IMG/VR virus record: IMGVR_UViG_3300047558_000066
Coordinates: 1 to 31,464 of that record
Direction: 5' to 3' (one strand)
Source: a virus
Length of the DNA stretch: 31,464 nucleotides
The notes beneath the pieces were generated by a model. That model was not told where the DNA came from. It did no database searches and saw only the letters and a program-made list of their open reading frames with translations. The position numbers and the translations under genes are program-made. Each line of letters starts with the position of its first letter. Position 1 is the first letter of the stretch. This document shows positions 17,193 through 23,943 of this stretch, in pieces.

Positions 17193-18092
17193 ATGAGTCT
17201 AGCACCTAAAAAACCCGTCAACTATCTAAACAACAAAGACATTCTCAAAGAGATACACCTAAGCAAAAATACATATTGCTCCTACTCAAAACCAGAGTAT
17301 CATCAGTATGATTTTATCGTGGATTACGAAGATAACAGTAATCTAGAAGCTAGTTTAGAGTATGCCTCCAGCGAAGAAGTCATCAAAAAAGCTAAGGAAA
17401 CTCGTGCCTTACGCAACGATATTGAGCAGAATTTGCCTAAGGGCACTACTGATCCTGAGTCTATTGATACTACTGATTTGATCTTTAGAGTCATGACCTG
17501 GGATCATATTCCTATGGCTCCTAAGGCTCCAAAAAAGATTGCCAAGAAGAAGTCAGCAAAAGACATCTTTGATTTTGACGAAGAGGAAGACATTTTTGAG
17601 GAATTAGAAGCAGTTGCTCCAGTCAAGAATGTTGACGACTTAGTTCATGTTCGTGTCAACTTCCCGCCGTTTCAACATTTCAAGTTCAATCGTGTTGGCA
17701 GTCTAGTTTGCGTCGGCAAATCACACTGGGAGGGCGATATGAAGACCGGCGAGTTTGCTCGTGACAAAGGTCAGATTACAAATAAACTAGCCCGCATGTA
17801 TTTGAAACTGTGCGAGAAGTATGGTACAAAGTGGAACTGGCGCGGCTACTCATACAATGATGAAATGCGCGGCAGTGCTATCTTACAGTTGACTTATGTT
17901 GGTCTACGATTCAACGAGGCAAAGTCAAACAATCCGTTCGCTTACTTTACCGCAGTGCTAAACAACTCTTTCTGTCGTGTTCTCAACACTGAGAAGAAGA
18001 ATCAAAGTATTCGTGACGACATTATGGAATACAACGGCCTCGCTCCATCTTTCACCAGACAATTCGCAAACGAATACAAAGCGCAGGAATAA
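17193..18092 (+). CDS. 55: Late-transcription sigma factor gp55
   Basis: Sigma-family protein that directs host RNA polymerase to late promoters. The diagnostic part is at about residues 205-285: LARMYLKLCEKYGTKWNW, RGYSYNDEMRGSAILQ, then NNPFAYFTAVLNNSFCRVLN and EKKNQSIRDDI, a sigma region-2-like sequence matching the T4 gp55 pattern (YVDEM, NPFAYFT, EKK). T4 gp55 is 185 aa; this protein is 299 aa because of an N-terminal extension (KPVNYLNNKDILKEIH at residues 8-23) and a charged stretch around 108-140 (many Lys, then DIFDFDEEEDIFEEL). The structural genes of this window carry the matching GATAAATA motif, whereas gp55 itself has a host-type promoter, as expected of a gene expressed before late genes. 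Confidence 0.9.
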   Translation: MSLAPKKPVNYLNNKDILKEIHLSKNTYCSYSKPEYHQYDFIVDYEDNSNLEASLEYASSEEVIKKAKETRALRNDIEQNLPKGTTDPESIDTTDLIFRVMTWDHIPMAPKAPKKIAKKKSAKDIFDFDEEEDIFEELEAVAPVKNVDDLVHVRVNFPPFQHFKFNRVGSLVCVGKSHWEGDMKTGEFARDKGQITNKLARMYLKLCEKYGTKWNWRGYSYNDEMRGSAILQLTYVGLRFNEAKSNNPFAYFTAVLNNSFCRVLNTEKKNQSIRDDIMEYNGLAPSFTRQFANEYKAQE

Positions 18093-18113
18093 CGGTTTGG
18101 TTGTTCTTATTCC

Positions 18114-18143
18114 AAAAGCAGTTGACTTTGTTGACTGCTTTTT
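18114..18143 (+). terminator. Possible weak terminator/attenuator after gp55
   Basis: Perfect 9-bp stem AAAAGCAGT/ACTGCTTTT with an 11-nt loop. Most of the T-run is inside the stem, so as an intrinsic terminator it is weak. A 7-bp hairpin (GGAATAA/TTATTCC, 18086-18113) sits just before it across the gp55 stop codon. The stem overlaps the -35 region of the next promoter. Confidence 0.4.
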
Positions 18144-18151
18144 GCTATAAT
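18122..18151 (+). promoter_or_regulatory. Sigma70-type (early) promoter of the gp47-gp46 operon
   Basis: TTGACT 18122-18127 and a perfect TATAAT 18146-18151 with an 18-bp spacer. Predicted start is near 18158, giving a leader of about 22 nt with no Shine-Dalgarno match before ATG 18180. A second TTGACT at 18131 is too close to the -10 box to serve. Confidence 0.75.
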
Positions 18152-18179
18152 ACTTGTTACTGTAACTACGACTATATTA

Positions 18180-19196
18180 ATGAGTAATTTATTTAAAAAA
18201 GCAGCGGTTTTTACCGACATTCACTTTGGACTAAAGTCAAACTCAATTCAACACAATACTGATTGTGCTAATTTTGTGGAATGGTTCATTCAAACTGCTA
18301 AGGCTGAAGGCTGTGAAACTTGTTTCTTCTTAGGTGACTATAATCACAATCGTGCGGCTATTAATATTCAAACTCTACAGTTTGGTTTACGTGCGCTTGA
18401 ACGTTTGAGTCAATCATTTGATCAGGTATTCTTTATCGCTGGCAATCACGACCTATATTTTCGTGACAAGCGTGATGTTCATAGCGTTGAATGGGCAAAA
18501 CACTTACCTAATGTCAGAATTATCGATCAATGGTTCGAACAAGATGATGTTATTATTGCTCCTTGGCTATGTGGCGAAGATTGGAAAACACTTGAACATA
18601 AACAAGGCAAATATTTGTTTGGTCACTTTGAGTTGCCTCATTTTTATATGAACGCAATGATTCAAATGCCCGATCATAATGAACTTCAAGCTAATCACTT
18701 GAAAAACTTTGAAAGTGTGTTTTCAGGTCATTTTCATAAGCGTCAGCAAAAAGGTAATATTACCTACATTGGCAATGCGTTTCCTCATAACTTCGCTGAC
18801 GTTGATGATGATGAGCGAGGCATGATGGTTTTAGAGTGGGGCACTGAGCCTGTATTCTATAAATGGGATGCCGCACCAAAATTTAGAATCTTTTCACTGA
18901 GTTCGATTCTAGAAGAACCAGAAAAATTGCTTGTTCGAGACAGTTATGTTAAAATTAATCTTGATGTTGATATTTCATTCGAAGAGTCTACTTTTTTACG
19001 AGAATCTTTGGTTCCACAGTACGGACTGCGTGAAATGAGTTTGATTCCTGTTCGTGCTGATTTAGAAACCGACTCTACCGATTATACTAATGTAGTGTTT
19101 GAATCAGTTGATACTATCATTCAAAAACAAATTGAAGACTTGCTAGACGGCAGTTACGATAAAAAACTATTGTTGGAAATTTACCGCTCACTATGA
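18180..19196 (+). CDS. 47: Recombination endonuclease subunit gp47 (Mre11/SbcD-like)
   Basis: Metallophosphoesterase nuclease that with gp46 processes DNA ends for recombination-dependent replication and, in T4, host DNA breakdown. The five phosphoesterase motifs are intact: DIH (D13, H15), GDYNHNR (D53), GNHD (N89-D91), GHFE (H149) and GHFHKR (H184, H186). The length (338 aa) equals that of T4 gp47 within a residue or two. The stop overlaps the gp46 start by 4 bp, so the subunits are translationally coupled. gp55-gp47-gp46 order is common in T4-like phages. Confidence 0.95.
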   Translation: MSNLFKKAAVFTDIHFGLKSNSIQHNTDCANFVEWFIQTAKAEGCETCFFLGDYNHNRAAINIQTLQFGLRALERLSQSFDQVFFIAGNHDLYFRDKRDVHSVEWAKHLPNVRIIDQWFEQDDVIIAPWLCGEDWKTLEHKQGKYLFGHFELPHFYMNAMIQMPDHNELQANHLKNFESVFSGHFHKRQQKGNITYIGNAFPHNFADVDDDERGMMVLEWGTEPVFYKWDAAPKFRIFSLSSILEEPEKLLVRDSYVKINLDVDISFEESTFLRESLVPQYGLREMSLIPVRADLETDSTDYTNVVFESVDTIIQKQIEDLLDGSYDKKLLLEIYRSL

Positions 19197-21280
19197 TTAC
19201 ATTGAAGACGCTCAAACTCAAAAACTTTCTTTCTATTGGTAACGTAGAACAAACTATTGACTTTGATAATAAGGATTTAACTCTAATTCTAGGTGAAAAT
19301 CTAGATTTGGGCGGCAATGACGCTGGTAGTCGTAATGGCACGGGCAAAACGTCTATGCTACAAGGCTTATCATATGCTCTGTTCGGTAATGCTATTAATA
19401 GCATCAAAAAAGACAACCTAATCAATAGAACAAACGAAAAGAACATGGTCGTTTCTATTGAATTTTCAGTAAAAAACGTAGATTACAAAATTGTTCGTGG
19501 TCGCAAACCAAATATTTTGAAATTTTACATAAACAACAAAGAACAAGAATTTAGCGACGATTCTCAGGGCGATAGCCGCGAGACACAAGATGCGATTGAG
19601 CACGTGTTAGCCATGAGTTCTACGATGTTTCAGAACATTGTGGGCTTGAACTCTTATACTACGCCATTCTTGTCAATGAAGGCAAGCGATCAGCGTGAAG
19701 TTATCGAGCAGTTGCTAGGCATCACTCTCTTATCAGAAAAAGCAGAGAGAATCAAAGAACTAAACAAGTCGATTAAGGAAGAAATCTCGGCCGAAGAGGT
19801 CAAAATTCGCTCAGTTGAACAATCTAATGCTAGAATCACTGAGCAAATTGAAAGTTTCAAACGCCGACAAGTTTTGTGGCAAAAGAAGTATGATAGCGAT
19901 TTACATCATTTAGTTTCCACGTATGAAAAGTTAACTGCGCTAGATATCGAAGCAGAAATTCAAGCTCATGCCGCACTAGGCGCATACAATGAGCTAAAGA
20001 AACAGCACGAAGCGTTCCAATCCATTTCCACACGACAAATCGCATGGAAAAATAAAATTTCTAAAGAAATAAATGGTTTGGAATCGTCACTTGCGGATCT
20101 AAAAGCTATCAACGTTACTGCAGAACTACAAGCACACAAGGATTTAGCGGCTTGGAATGAAAAATCTAAAAAGATTGTTGAGCTACAAAAGTATATCGAA
20201 CGTTGCTTGAGCGATGAAGCAAAAGAACAAAAACTTATCGACAAACTTAAGGCAGAAGTCGAAGACTTGAAGGCGCACAAGTGTTATGCTTGCGGACAAG
20301 ACTTCCATGATGACAATCATGCTACTGTTTTAGCTACTAAAGAGAAGGCACTACAAGAAGCCGCCCTACAAGCACTCGCTATCAACACTCAGCTACTTGA
20401 ACATCAAGATTCGCTGAATCAGTTAGGCGTGTTAGGCGATAAACCAGTCACGCACTTCAAAACTGAAGCGGAAGCTGTTCGTTTGAGTAGCGAAATTGCT
20501 AATATTGAAGCGCAGATCATCACTAAGCGTGAAGAAATTGATCCATATGCTGAGCAACTAGCAGAATTCACGTTGCCTGAGCTAGGCGAACAACCTGAAA
20601 CACATTATCGCACAGTTGAAGAAGCTATTGCGCACAAAACTCGTATTTCAACTACGGAACAGCAACTTGTAGCTAAAAATGAAGAAACTGACCCGTATAG
20701 TGAGCAAATTGCTGAAATGGAACAGCAAGCTATTCAGCAAATCGATTACACTACTATCGACGCTCTCAATCGTCAGTTCTCTCATCAGAACTATTTGTTG
20801 GATTTACTAACAAATAAGAAATCTTTCGTTAGAAAACGCATTATTGAGCAGAATTTGTCGTATTTGAACACTAGACTAGATCACTATCTAAACGCAATCG
20901 GATTGCCGCATAGTGTAGTGTTTCAAAATGACTTATCAGTTGAAATTACAGAACTAGGTCGTGACTTAGACTTTGATAATCTCTCACGTGGTGAGCGAAA
21001 TCGTCTAATTTTGGGTCTAAGTTTCGCATTCCGTGATGTTTTTGAGAATTTGTACAATCCTATCAATTTGTTGATGATTGACGAACTCGTTGACAACGGT
21101 ATGGACTCGGTTGGTGTTGAAAATAGCGTTGCTATTCTAAAGGATCTAACTCGTCGCCGAAACAAGTCAGTATGGTTAGTCAGTCACAAAGACGAATTGG
21201 TCAGTAGAATCGATAAAATCATGAAAGTCGTGAAAGAAAACGGTTTTACGACCTATGAAATGTCAACTGACGCAGAATAA
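19193..21280 (+). CDS. 46: Recombination endonuclease subunit gp46 (Rad50/SbcC-like)
   Basis: SMC-type ATPase partner of gp47. Walker A is GSRNGTGKT at 45-53. Long coiled-coil arms (about 180-355 and 375-560) flank a Rad50 zinc-hook CYAC (C364, C367), which dimerises such molecules through a shared metal ion. The ABC signature LSRGER lies near 597 and Walker B with catalytic Glu (LLMIDE) near 625, followed by a D-loop-like region and a conserved SHKDEL switch-His segment near the end. At 695 aa it is longer than T4 gp46 (560 aa), the excess being in the arms. All catalytic elements appear intact. Confidence 0.95.
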   Translation: MITLKTLKLKNFLSIGNVEQTIDFDNKDLTLILGENLDLGGNDAGSRNGTGKTSMLQGLSYALFGNAINSIKKDNLINRTNEKNMVVSIEFSVKNVDYKIVRGRKPNILKFYINNKEQEFSDDSQGDSRETQDAIEHVLAMSSTMFQNIVGLNSYTTPFLSMKASDQREVIEQLLGITLLSEKAERIKELNKSIKEEISAEEVKIRSVEQSNARITEQIESFKRRQVLWQKKYDSDLHHLVSTYEKLTALDIEAEIQAHAALGAYNELKKQHEAFQSISTRQIAWKNKISKEINGLESSLADLKAINVTAELQAHKDLAAWNEKSKKIVELQKYIERCLSDEAKEQKLIDKLKAEVEDLKAHKCYACGQDFHDDNHATVLATKEKALQEAALQALAINTQLLEHQDSLNQLGVLGDKPVTHFKTEAEAVRLSSEIANIEAQIITKREEIDPYAEQLAEFTLPELGEQPETHYRTVEEAIAHKTRISTTEQQLVAKNEETDPYSEQIAEMEQQAIQQIDYTTIDALNRQFSHQNYLLDLLTNKKSFVRKRIIEQNLSYLNTRLDHYLNAIGLPHSVVFQNDLSVEITELGRDLDFDNLSRGERNRLILGLSFAFRDVFENLYNPINLLMIDELVDNGMDSVGVENSVAILKDLTRRRNKSVWLVSHKDELVSRIDKIMKVVKENGFTTYEMSTDAE

Positions 21281-21318
21281 ATTTTTTTAACACACACGGA
21301 CACTAATAAGTAGAGCAC

Positions 21319-21834
21319 ATGGCAAGTAAAAGTAAGATTAAAGGCAGTAGTTGGGAGCGTGATTGCGCAAAATTCCTAACTGAGCTATATGGAGCAACAT
21401 TTATTCGTAATATTACGGGTAGTGGCGCATACATCGGTGGTAAAAACATCACTCGTAAAGCAAATCTTACTGAGGGTCAAATTCGCAGTAGCAAGGGCGA
21501 CATTACGCCGCCTGATGACTGGGATCAGTTCAACGCTGAAGCCAAAAACTACGGCGAACTCGACTTTCACAACTTCTATGTGGGTTGTAGGCAACTAGAT
21601 GTGTGGTTAGAACAACTAATCACAGTCGCCGATTCAAATGACTTTAATATACTCATGTTTAAGATCACACGAAGAGGTAAATATGTTGCCGTTCAACCTA
21701 ATCAACACTTAACTTTTGTAAATTATACAGTGTATAATAGCAAGACGTTAGGTCAGTGGTACATCACTGATTTTGACGAATTCTTTGCTAACAATAGTAA
21801 AGTTGTTGAATCTCTATCTAAATCACTAAAATAA
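21319..21834 (+). CDS. PD-(D/E)XK-type nuclease, Holliday-junction-resolvase-like
   Basis: A 171-aa protein with the motif layout of small PD-(D/E)XK nucleases: an N-terminal helix with conserved Glu (SSWERDCAKFL, E13), an RNITGSGAYIGGKN segment, then the core GDI (D61) and EAK (E74, K76). This arrangement is seen in archaeal-type resolvases and in uncharacterised nucleases of T4-like phages. It lies 38 nt after gp46 in the same direction and may act on recombination intermediates together with gp47/gp46; that partnership is inference. Only a poor ribosome site (AGTAGAG) precedes the ATG. It could instead be a restriction-like or repair nuclease. Confidence 0.75.
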   Translation: MASKSKIKGSSWERDCAKFLTELYGATFIRNITGSGAYIGGKNITRKANLTEGQIRSSKGDITPPDDWDQFNAEAKNYGELDFHNFYVGCRQLDVWLEQLITVADSNDFNILMFKITRRGKYVAVQPNQHLTFVNYTVYNSKTLGQWYITDFDEFFANNSKVVESLSKSLK

Positions 21835-21841
21835 AACTATC

Positions 21842-21930
21842 GTTCGAACCACCGAGATAAAGGGGTCGATCTACTACAATTAGGTTTATATCAATACTGT
21901 TCGAACTGGCGAGATAAAGCGGTCGATCTA
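21842..21930 (+). repeat. Two tandem 32-nt covarying hairpins
   Basis: Copies at 21842-21873 and 21899-21930, starting 57 nt apart, in the 128-nt gap between the nuclease and the 92-aa gene. Both share GTTCGAAC at the left, an invariant loop GAGATAAA and GTCGATCTA at the right. The stems differ but stay paired: ACC(A)CC with GGGGT in copy 1, ACT(G)GC with GCGGT in copy 2. One pair flips from C-G to G-C and another becomes T-G. Outer TCG/CGA pairs extend both. Conserved loop plus compensating stem changes indicates a functional RNA element (protein-binding operator, processing site or similar). Confidence 0.75.
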
Positions 21931-21962
21931 TTCAAAATTAAATTCCCCATTTTTATCAAAAC

Positions 21963-22241
21963 ATGGCAAAGTTAGATTATCAACGTATTTCACGTGAAAA
22001 AATGCTAAAGACTAAACCAATAGTCAGTGATAAGCATGATTCTAGAAAACATATCGTCGATGATGACAAGCCAGTAAGTCTAAATGGTCCAGAATATGTA
22101 TTGAAGTTTGGCAAGTATAAGGGCAAAATGCTCAAAGACATACCAGATGAATATTTACATTGGACTATTATGAATGTTGATGATTCTACTGTTAATATGT
22201 TCGTCCGCGAACTACAACGCAGAGATCCTTCATTCAGATGA
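21963..22241 (+). CDS. DUF3820-like small protein
   Basis: A 92-aa protein whose C-terminal half has the DUF3820 pattern: LKFGKYKGKMLKDIPDEYLHW, in which the FGKYKG, DIP and YL-W residues are the family hallmark. The N-terminal 45 residues are charged and less ordered. Function of the family is not established; it occurs in phages and bacteria and is sometimes annotated as a putative quorum-sensing-regulated protein. No Shine-Dalgarno sequence is visible before the ATG (TTATCAAAACATGG). It sits between the tandem hairpins and the long structured non-coding region, and ends just before the latter begins. Confidence 0.7.
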   Translation: MAKLDYQRISREKMLKTKPIVSDKHDSRKHIVDDDKPVSLNGPEYVLKFGKYKGKMLKDIPDEYLHWTIMNVDDSTVNMFVRELQRRDPSFR

Positions 22242-22827
22242 TACTGCCGTATCCGTTATGAAAATAACGTAAGGGTTCAATCAAAGCGAAAGCGCGGACC
22301 CAGTCGATAGTCTGAACAATTAGTTCATACTGACTGAAGGTGAATATATTCACCAATAGAAACGTTGACCTGGCAACAGTTAAGCCGGCGGAGAAAGACC
22401 AAAGTGGCATACTGACCTCAATGTTCAAAGCATTGGGCTCATACACAACCTGTCTATAAACGAACAAGCCCCATGCGTAAACTCGGATGGATACACGGCA
22501 TCAATACCCCACTGCGGTCATATTATTGTGTATAAATTTGGGTTCTATCGGTGCTTCGGCGAACGTTCTACCTTGGTTGTGAAAAATAGCAACCGAACAG
22601 AAGAAAATTACAGGGGGGAGACCTTGAGCTACGTCTGCGTTATTTACAGCAGATGTGGTTCAAGTGTTTATGTTTCGCCTCGTTTCACTCGCCGAAACTC
22701 GCTGTCGTTCCGCTTCGCTTAGAACGACACGAATCGCTGAAGCAAAAGAAAATAGGTCAGAAGGCTCTGAAAGAGCCAATGATAAGACGGAACGGAACGA
22801 AGTGGAGTTCCTCTTCGAATGAGAGGA
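22242..22827 (+). ncRNA. Candidate large structured RNA (about 590 nt, many hairpins)
   Basis: The only long gene-free stretch in the window. I find at least 13 local helices. Examples: CGTTAT-GAAA-ATAACG (22254-22269); GGGTTC/GGACCC enclosing GC-GAAA-GC (22273-22301); AGTC/GACT enclosing TGAAC/GTTCA (22302-22335); GGTGAA-TATA-TTCACC (22339-22354); CTCAATG/CATTGGG with one wobble (22417-22437); ATACAC/GTGTAT (22491-22533); GTTC/GAAC around a GC-TTCG-GC hairpin (22542-22564); GGTTG/CAACC (22573-22596); a 16-bp stem with a 10-nt loop (22623-22664); GTTTCG/CGAAAC (22672-22698); an 8-bp stem TGTCGTTC/GAACGACA (22703-22729); GGCTC/GAGCC (22763-22777); GGAAC/GTTCC (22794-22811). GAAA and TTCG loops occur in plus-strand polarity, so the RNA is probably plus-strand. 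Ends are approximate. I could not assign a family. Confidence 0.6.
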
Positions 22828-23040
22828 TTAAAAGAAAGGAAGTTTTGTCTTCTTAGTAGTTTCCATATTGCCATCGATTATCTCATTGATGGCTTTGATT
22901 TCTTCATTAGTCATGTTCATGGCATCGGAATAGCTAACACCACCACGCATATACCAAGTTAATTGAATAACATTCTTGCGGATGTTATATATGCTTTGGA
23001 CCATTTCCTTGGTCAACTTCTCAACTTGGTCCATAGTCAT
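22828..23040 (-). CDS. Small tail-assembly-type protein downstream of gp26
   Basis: A 70-aa protein, second gene of the short leftward gp26 operon, 11 nt after gp26. It is helical and charged, with a central WYMRGGVSYSDAMNMTNEE and a basic TTKKTKLPFF end. I associate the YMRGG-SY-DAM pattern with small proteins encoded next to gp26 in T4-like phages, probably tail-assembly factors or chaperones, but a specific function is not established. Two in-frame ATGs (23040, 23034) are possible; neither has a good ribosome site, so coupling to gp26 translation is likely. Confidence 0.65.
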   Translation of the reverse strand: MTMDQVEKLTKEMVQSIYNIRKNVIQLTWYMRGGVSYSDAMNMTNEEIKAINEIIDGNMETTKKTKLPFF

Positions 23041-23051
23041 GTAGAGAAGTC

Positions 23052-23876
23052 TTAGGCGAAAAAATCAGTGAAATTTAGTTGTAGTGGTTGCTTGTAATCG
23101 TGACCGCAGTTGACACACTTGATTGAGATAGGCTTAGTGTCATTTTGTTCACGCAACTGCGCACTATATTCTCTGATAGCCTTTAGGGATTTGCTATCAC
23201 AGTTTACAAGAAACTCTTTGATGAATACTTTATCATTGACCATAGTTTCTGGCGTCTTGATATAGTCAATACACTGAGTAACAATATCATTGGTCAAGTC
23301 GTTCATTTTGTTGATGCCGTCTTCAAGCATCTTTTTCTTTTGTTCTTCGCCCTCGACAGAATCTAATGTAGCAATGATACGTTGAACTTCAAACTGCTTG
23401 ATACTGTTTCTGTTGATTTCAGCATATGTAAGAGGGCGAAACTTAATCTCTAACGGTCCTACAGTTAGGCGCTTTGAGTAATCAATGTCTTTCTTTTCCA
23501 TTAGTAGCGCAGTTAGATTGATGCCATACTTGCCGTCTTCTTTACAAGACGGGCAGTCGCTTTCCATCTCATAGTCTCCCTCAATACTGGCCGCTCTGAT
23601 AGCAATAATAACTGCTTCAACGTCAATATTGTTTAGTTGCCATGGATTTTTGATTGCTGGTATGCAGTTTTTGATAACTCTAACTACAGCATCGCCGTTG
23701 AACAGGGCGTCTGGAGTTCTGATAGCAATCTCATCTAAGTTGGTCATTGGATAGACTGCTAACTCGTCATTTTCCGGAACTTCTACAACTTCAGCACCAT
23801 AGTGTTTGCCTCCGGATGGTAGCTTGAAATACAGTGATGGAGTGCGAAAATACTGCTTTAGTGGGTTGTTAGACAT
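23052..23876 (-). CDS. 26: Baseplate hub protein gp26
   Basis: A 274-aa member of the T4 gp26 baseplate family (T4 gp26 is 208 aa), needed for hub assembly. Family-like features are the start SLYFKLPSGGKHY, the LDEIAIRTPDALFNGDA segment and four Cys in two knuckles: CPSC (108, 111) and CVNC (254, 257), likely to bind one zinc ion. The final LNFTDFFA is also typical. AAAGGA lies about 6 nt before ATG 23876. It is encoded on the minus strand, apart from the main baseplate block and divergent from the tape-measure-like gene. Confidence 0.85.
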   Translation of the reverse strand: MSNNPLKQYFRTPSLYFKLPSGGKHYGAEVVEVPENDELAVYPMTNLDEIAIRTPDALFNGDAVVRVIKNCIPAIKNPWQLNNIDVEAVIIAIRAASIEGDYEMESDCPSCKEDGKYGINLTALLMEKKDIDYSKRLTVGPLEIKFRPLTYAEINRNSIKQFEVQRIIATLDSVEGEEQKKKMLEDGINKMNDLTNDIVTQCIDYIKTPETMVNDKVFIKEFLVNCDSKSLKAIREYSAQLREQNDTKPISIKCVNCGHDYKQPLQLNFTDFFA

Positions 23877-23908
23877 AGTGATCCTTTGAAAAATGGGTAT
23901 TTTGAACG

Positions 23909-23916
23909 AATAAATA
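23909..23916 (+). promoter_or_regulatory. Probable late promoter of the tape-measure-like gene
   Basis: AATAAATA, preceded by CG and followed by CAATACC, 27 nt before ATG 23944. It matches the TAAATA core shared by the other late motifs. Confidence 0.55.
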
Positions 23917-23924
23917 CAATACCC

Positions 23925-23932
23925 TATTTAGA
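23925..23932 (-). promoter_or_regulatory. Probable late promoter of the gp26 operon
   Basis: TCTAAATA on the minus strand, 48 nt before the gp26 ATG. It faces the opposite way to the plus-strand motif only 8 bp to its left, so the two would fire over each other. Confidence 0.5.
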
Positions 23933-23943
23933 GTCCAAAAACT

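Noticed and set aside
18131-18136. Second TTGACT before gp47
   Set aside because: Only 9 bp from the -10 box, too close for a sigma70 promoter.
21841-21873. tRNA-like T-arm (GTTCGAACC) in the tandem repeat
   Set aside because: No D-arm, anticodon arm or acceptor stem around it, and the second copy breaks the resemblance. No tRNA gene was recognised in the window.
22242-22400. Possible group I intron (GATAGTCTGAAC-like S element)
   Set aside because: No partner R element or clear P/Q core found, and no downstream exon continues the 92-aa gene. Left as one hypothesis for the structured region.
22626-22661. Resemblance to group II intron domain V (GAGC at the left, GTTC at the right of a long stem)
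   Set aside because: The stem is continuous, without the usual 2-nt bulge and GNRA loop, and pairing extends beyond the domain ends. No GTGYG intron start, no intron-encoded protein, and no gene visibly split around it.
22528-22856. Two plus-strand ORFs of 64 and 67 aa in the structured region
   Set aside because: No ribosome site, unusual composition, and they cross the strongest hairpins; the second runs into the gp26-operon gene on the other strand.
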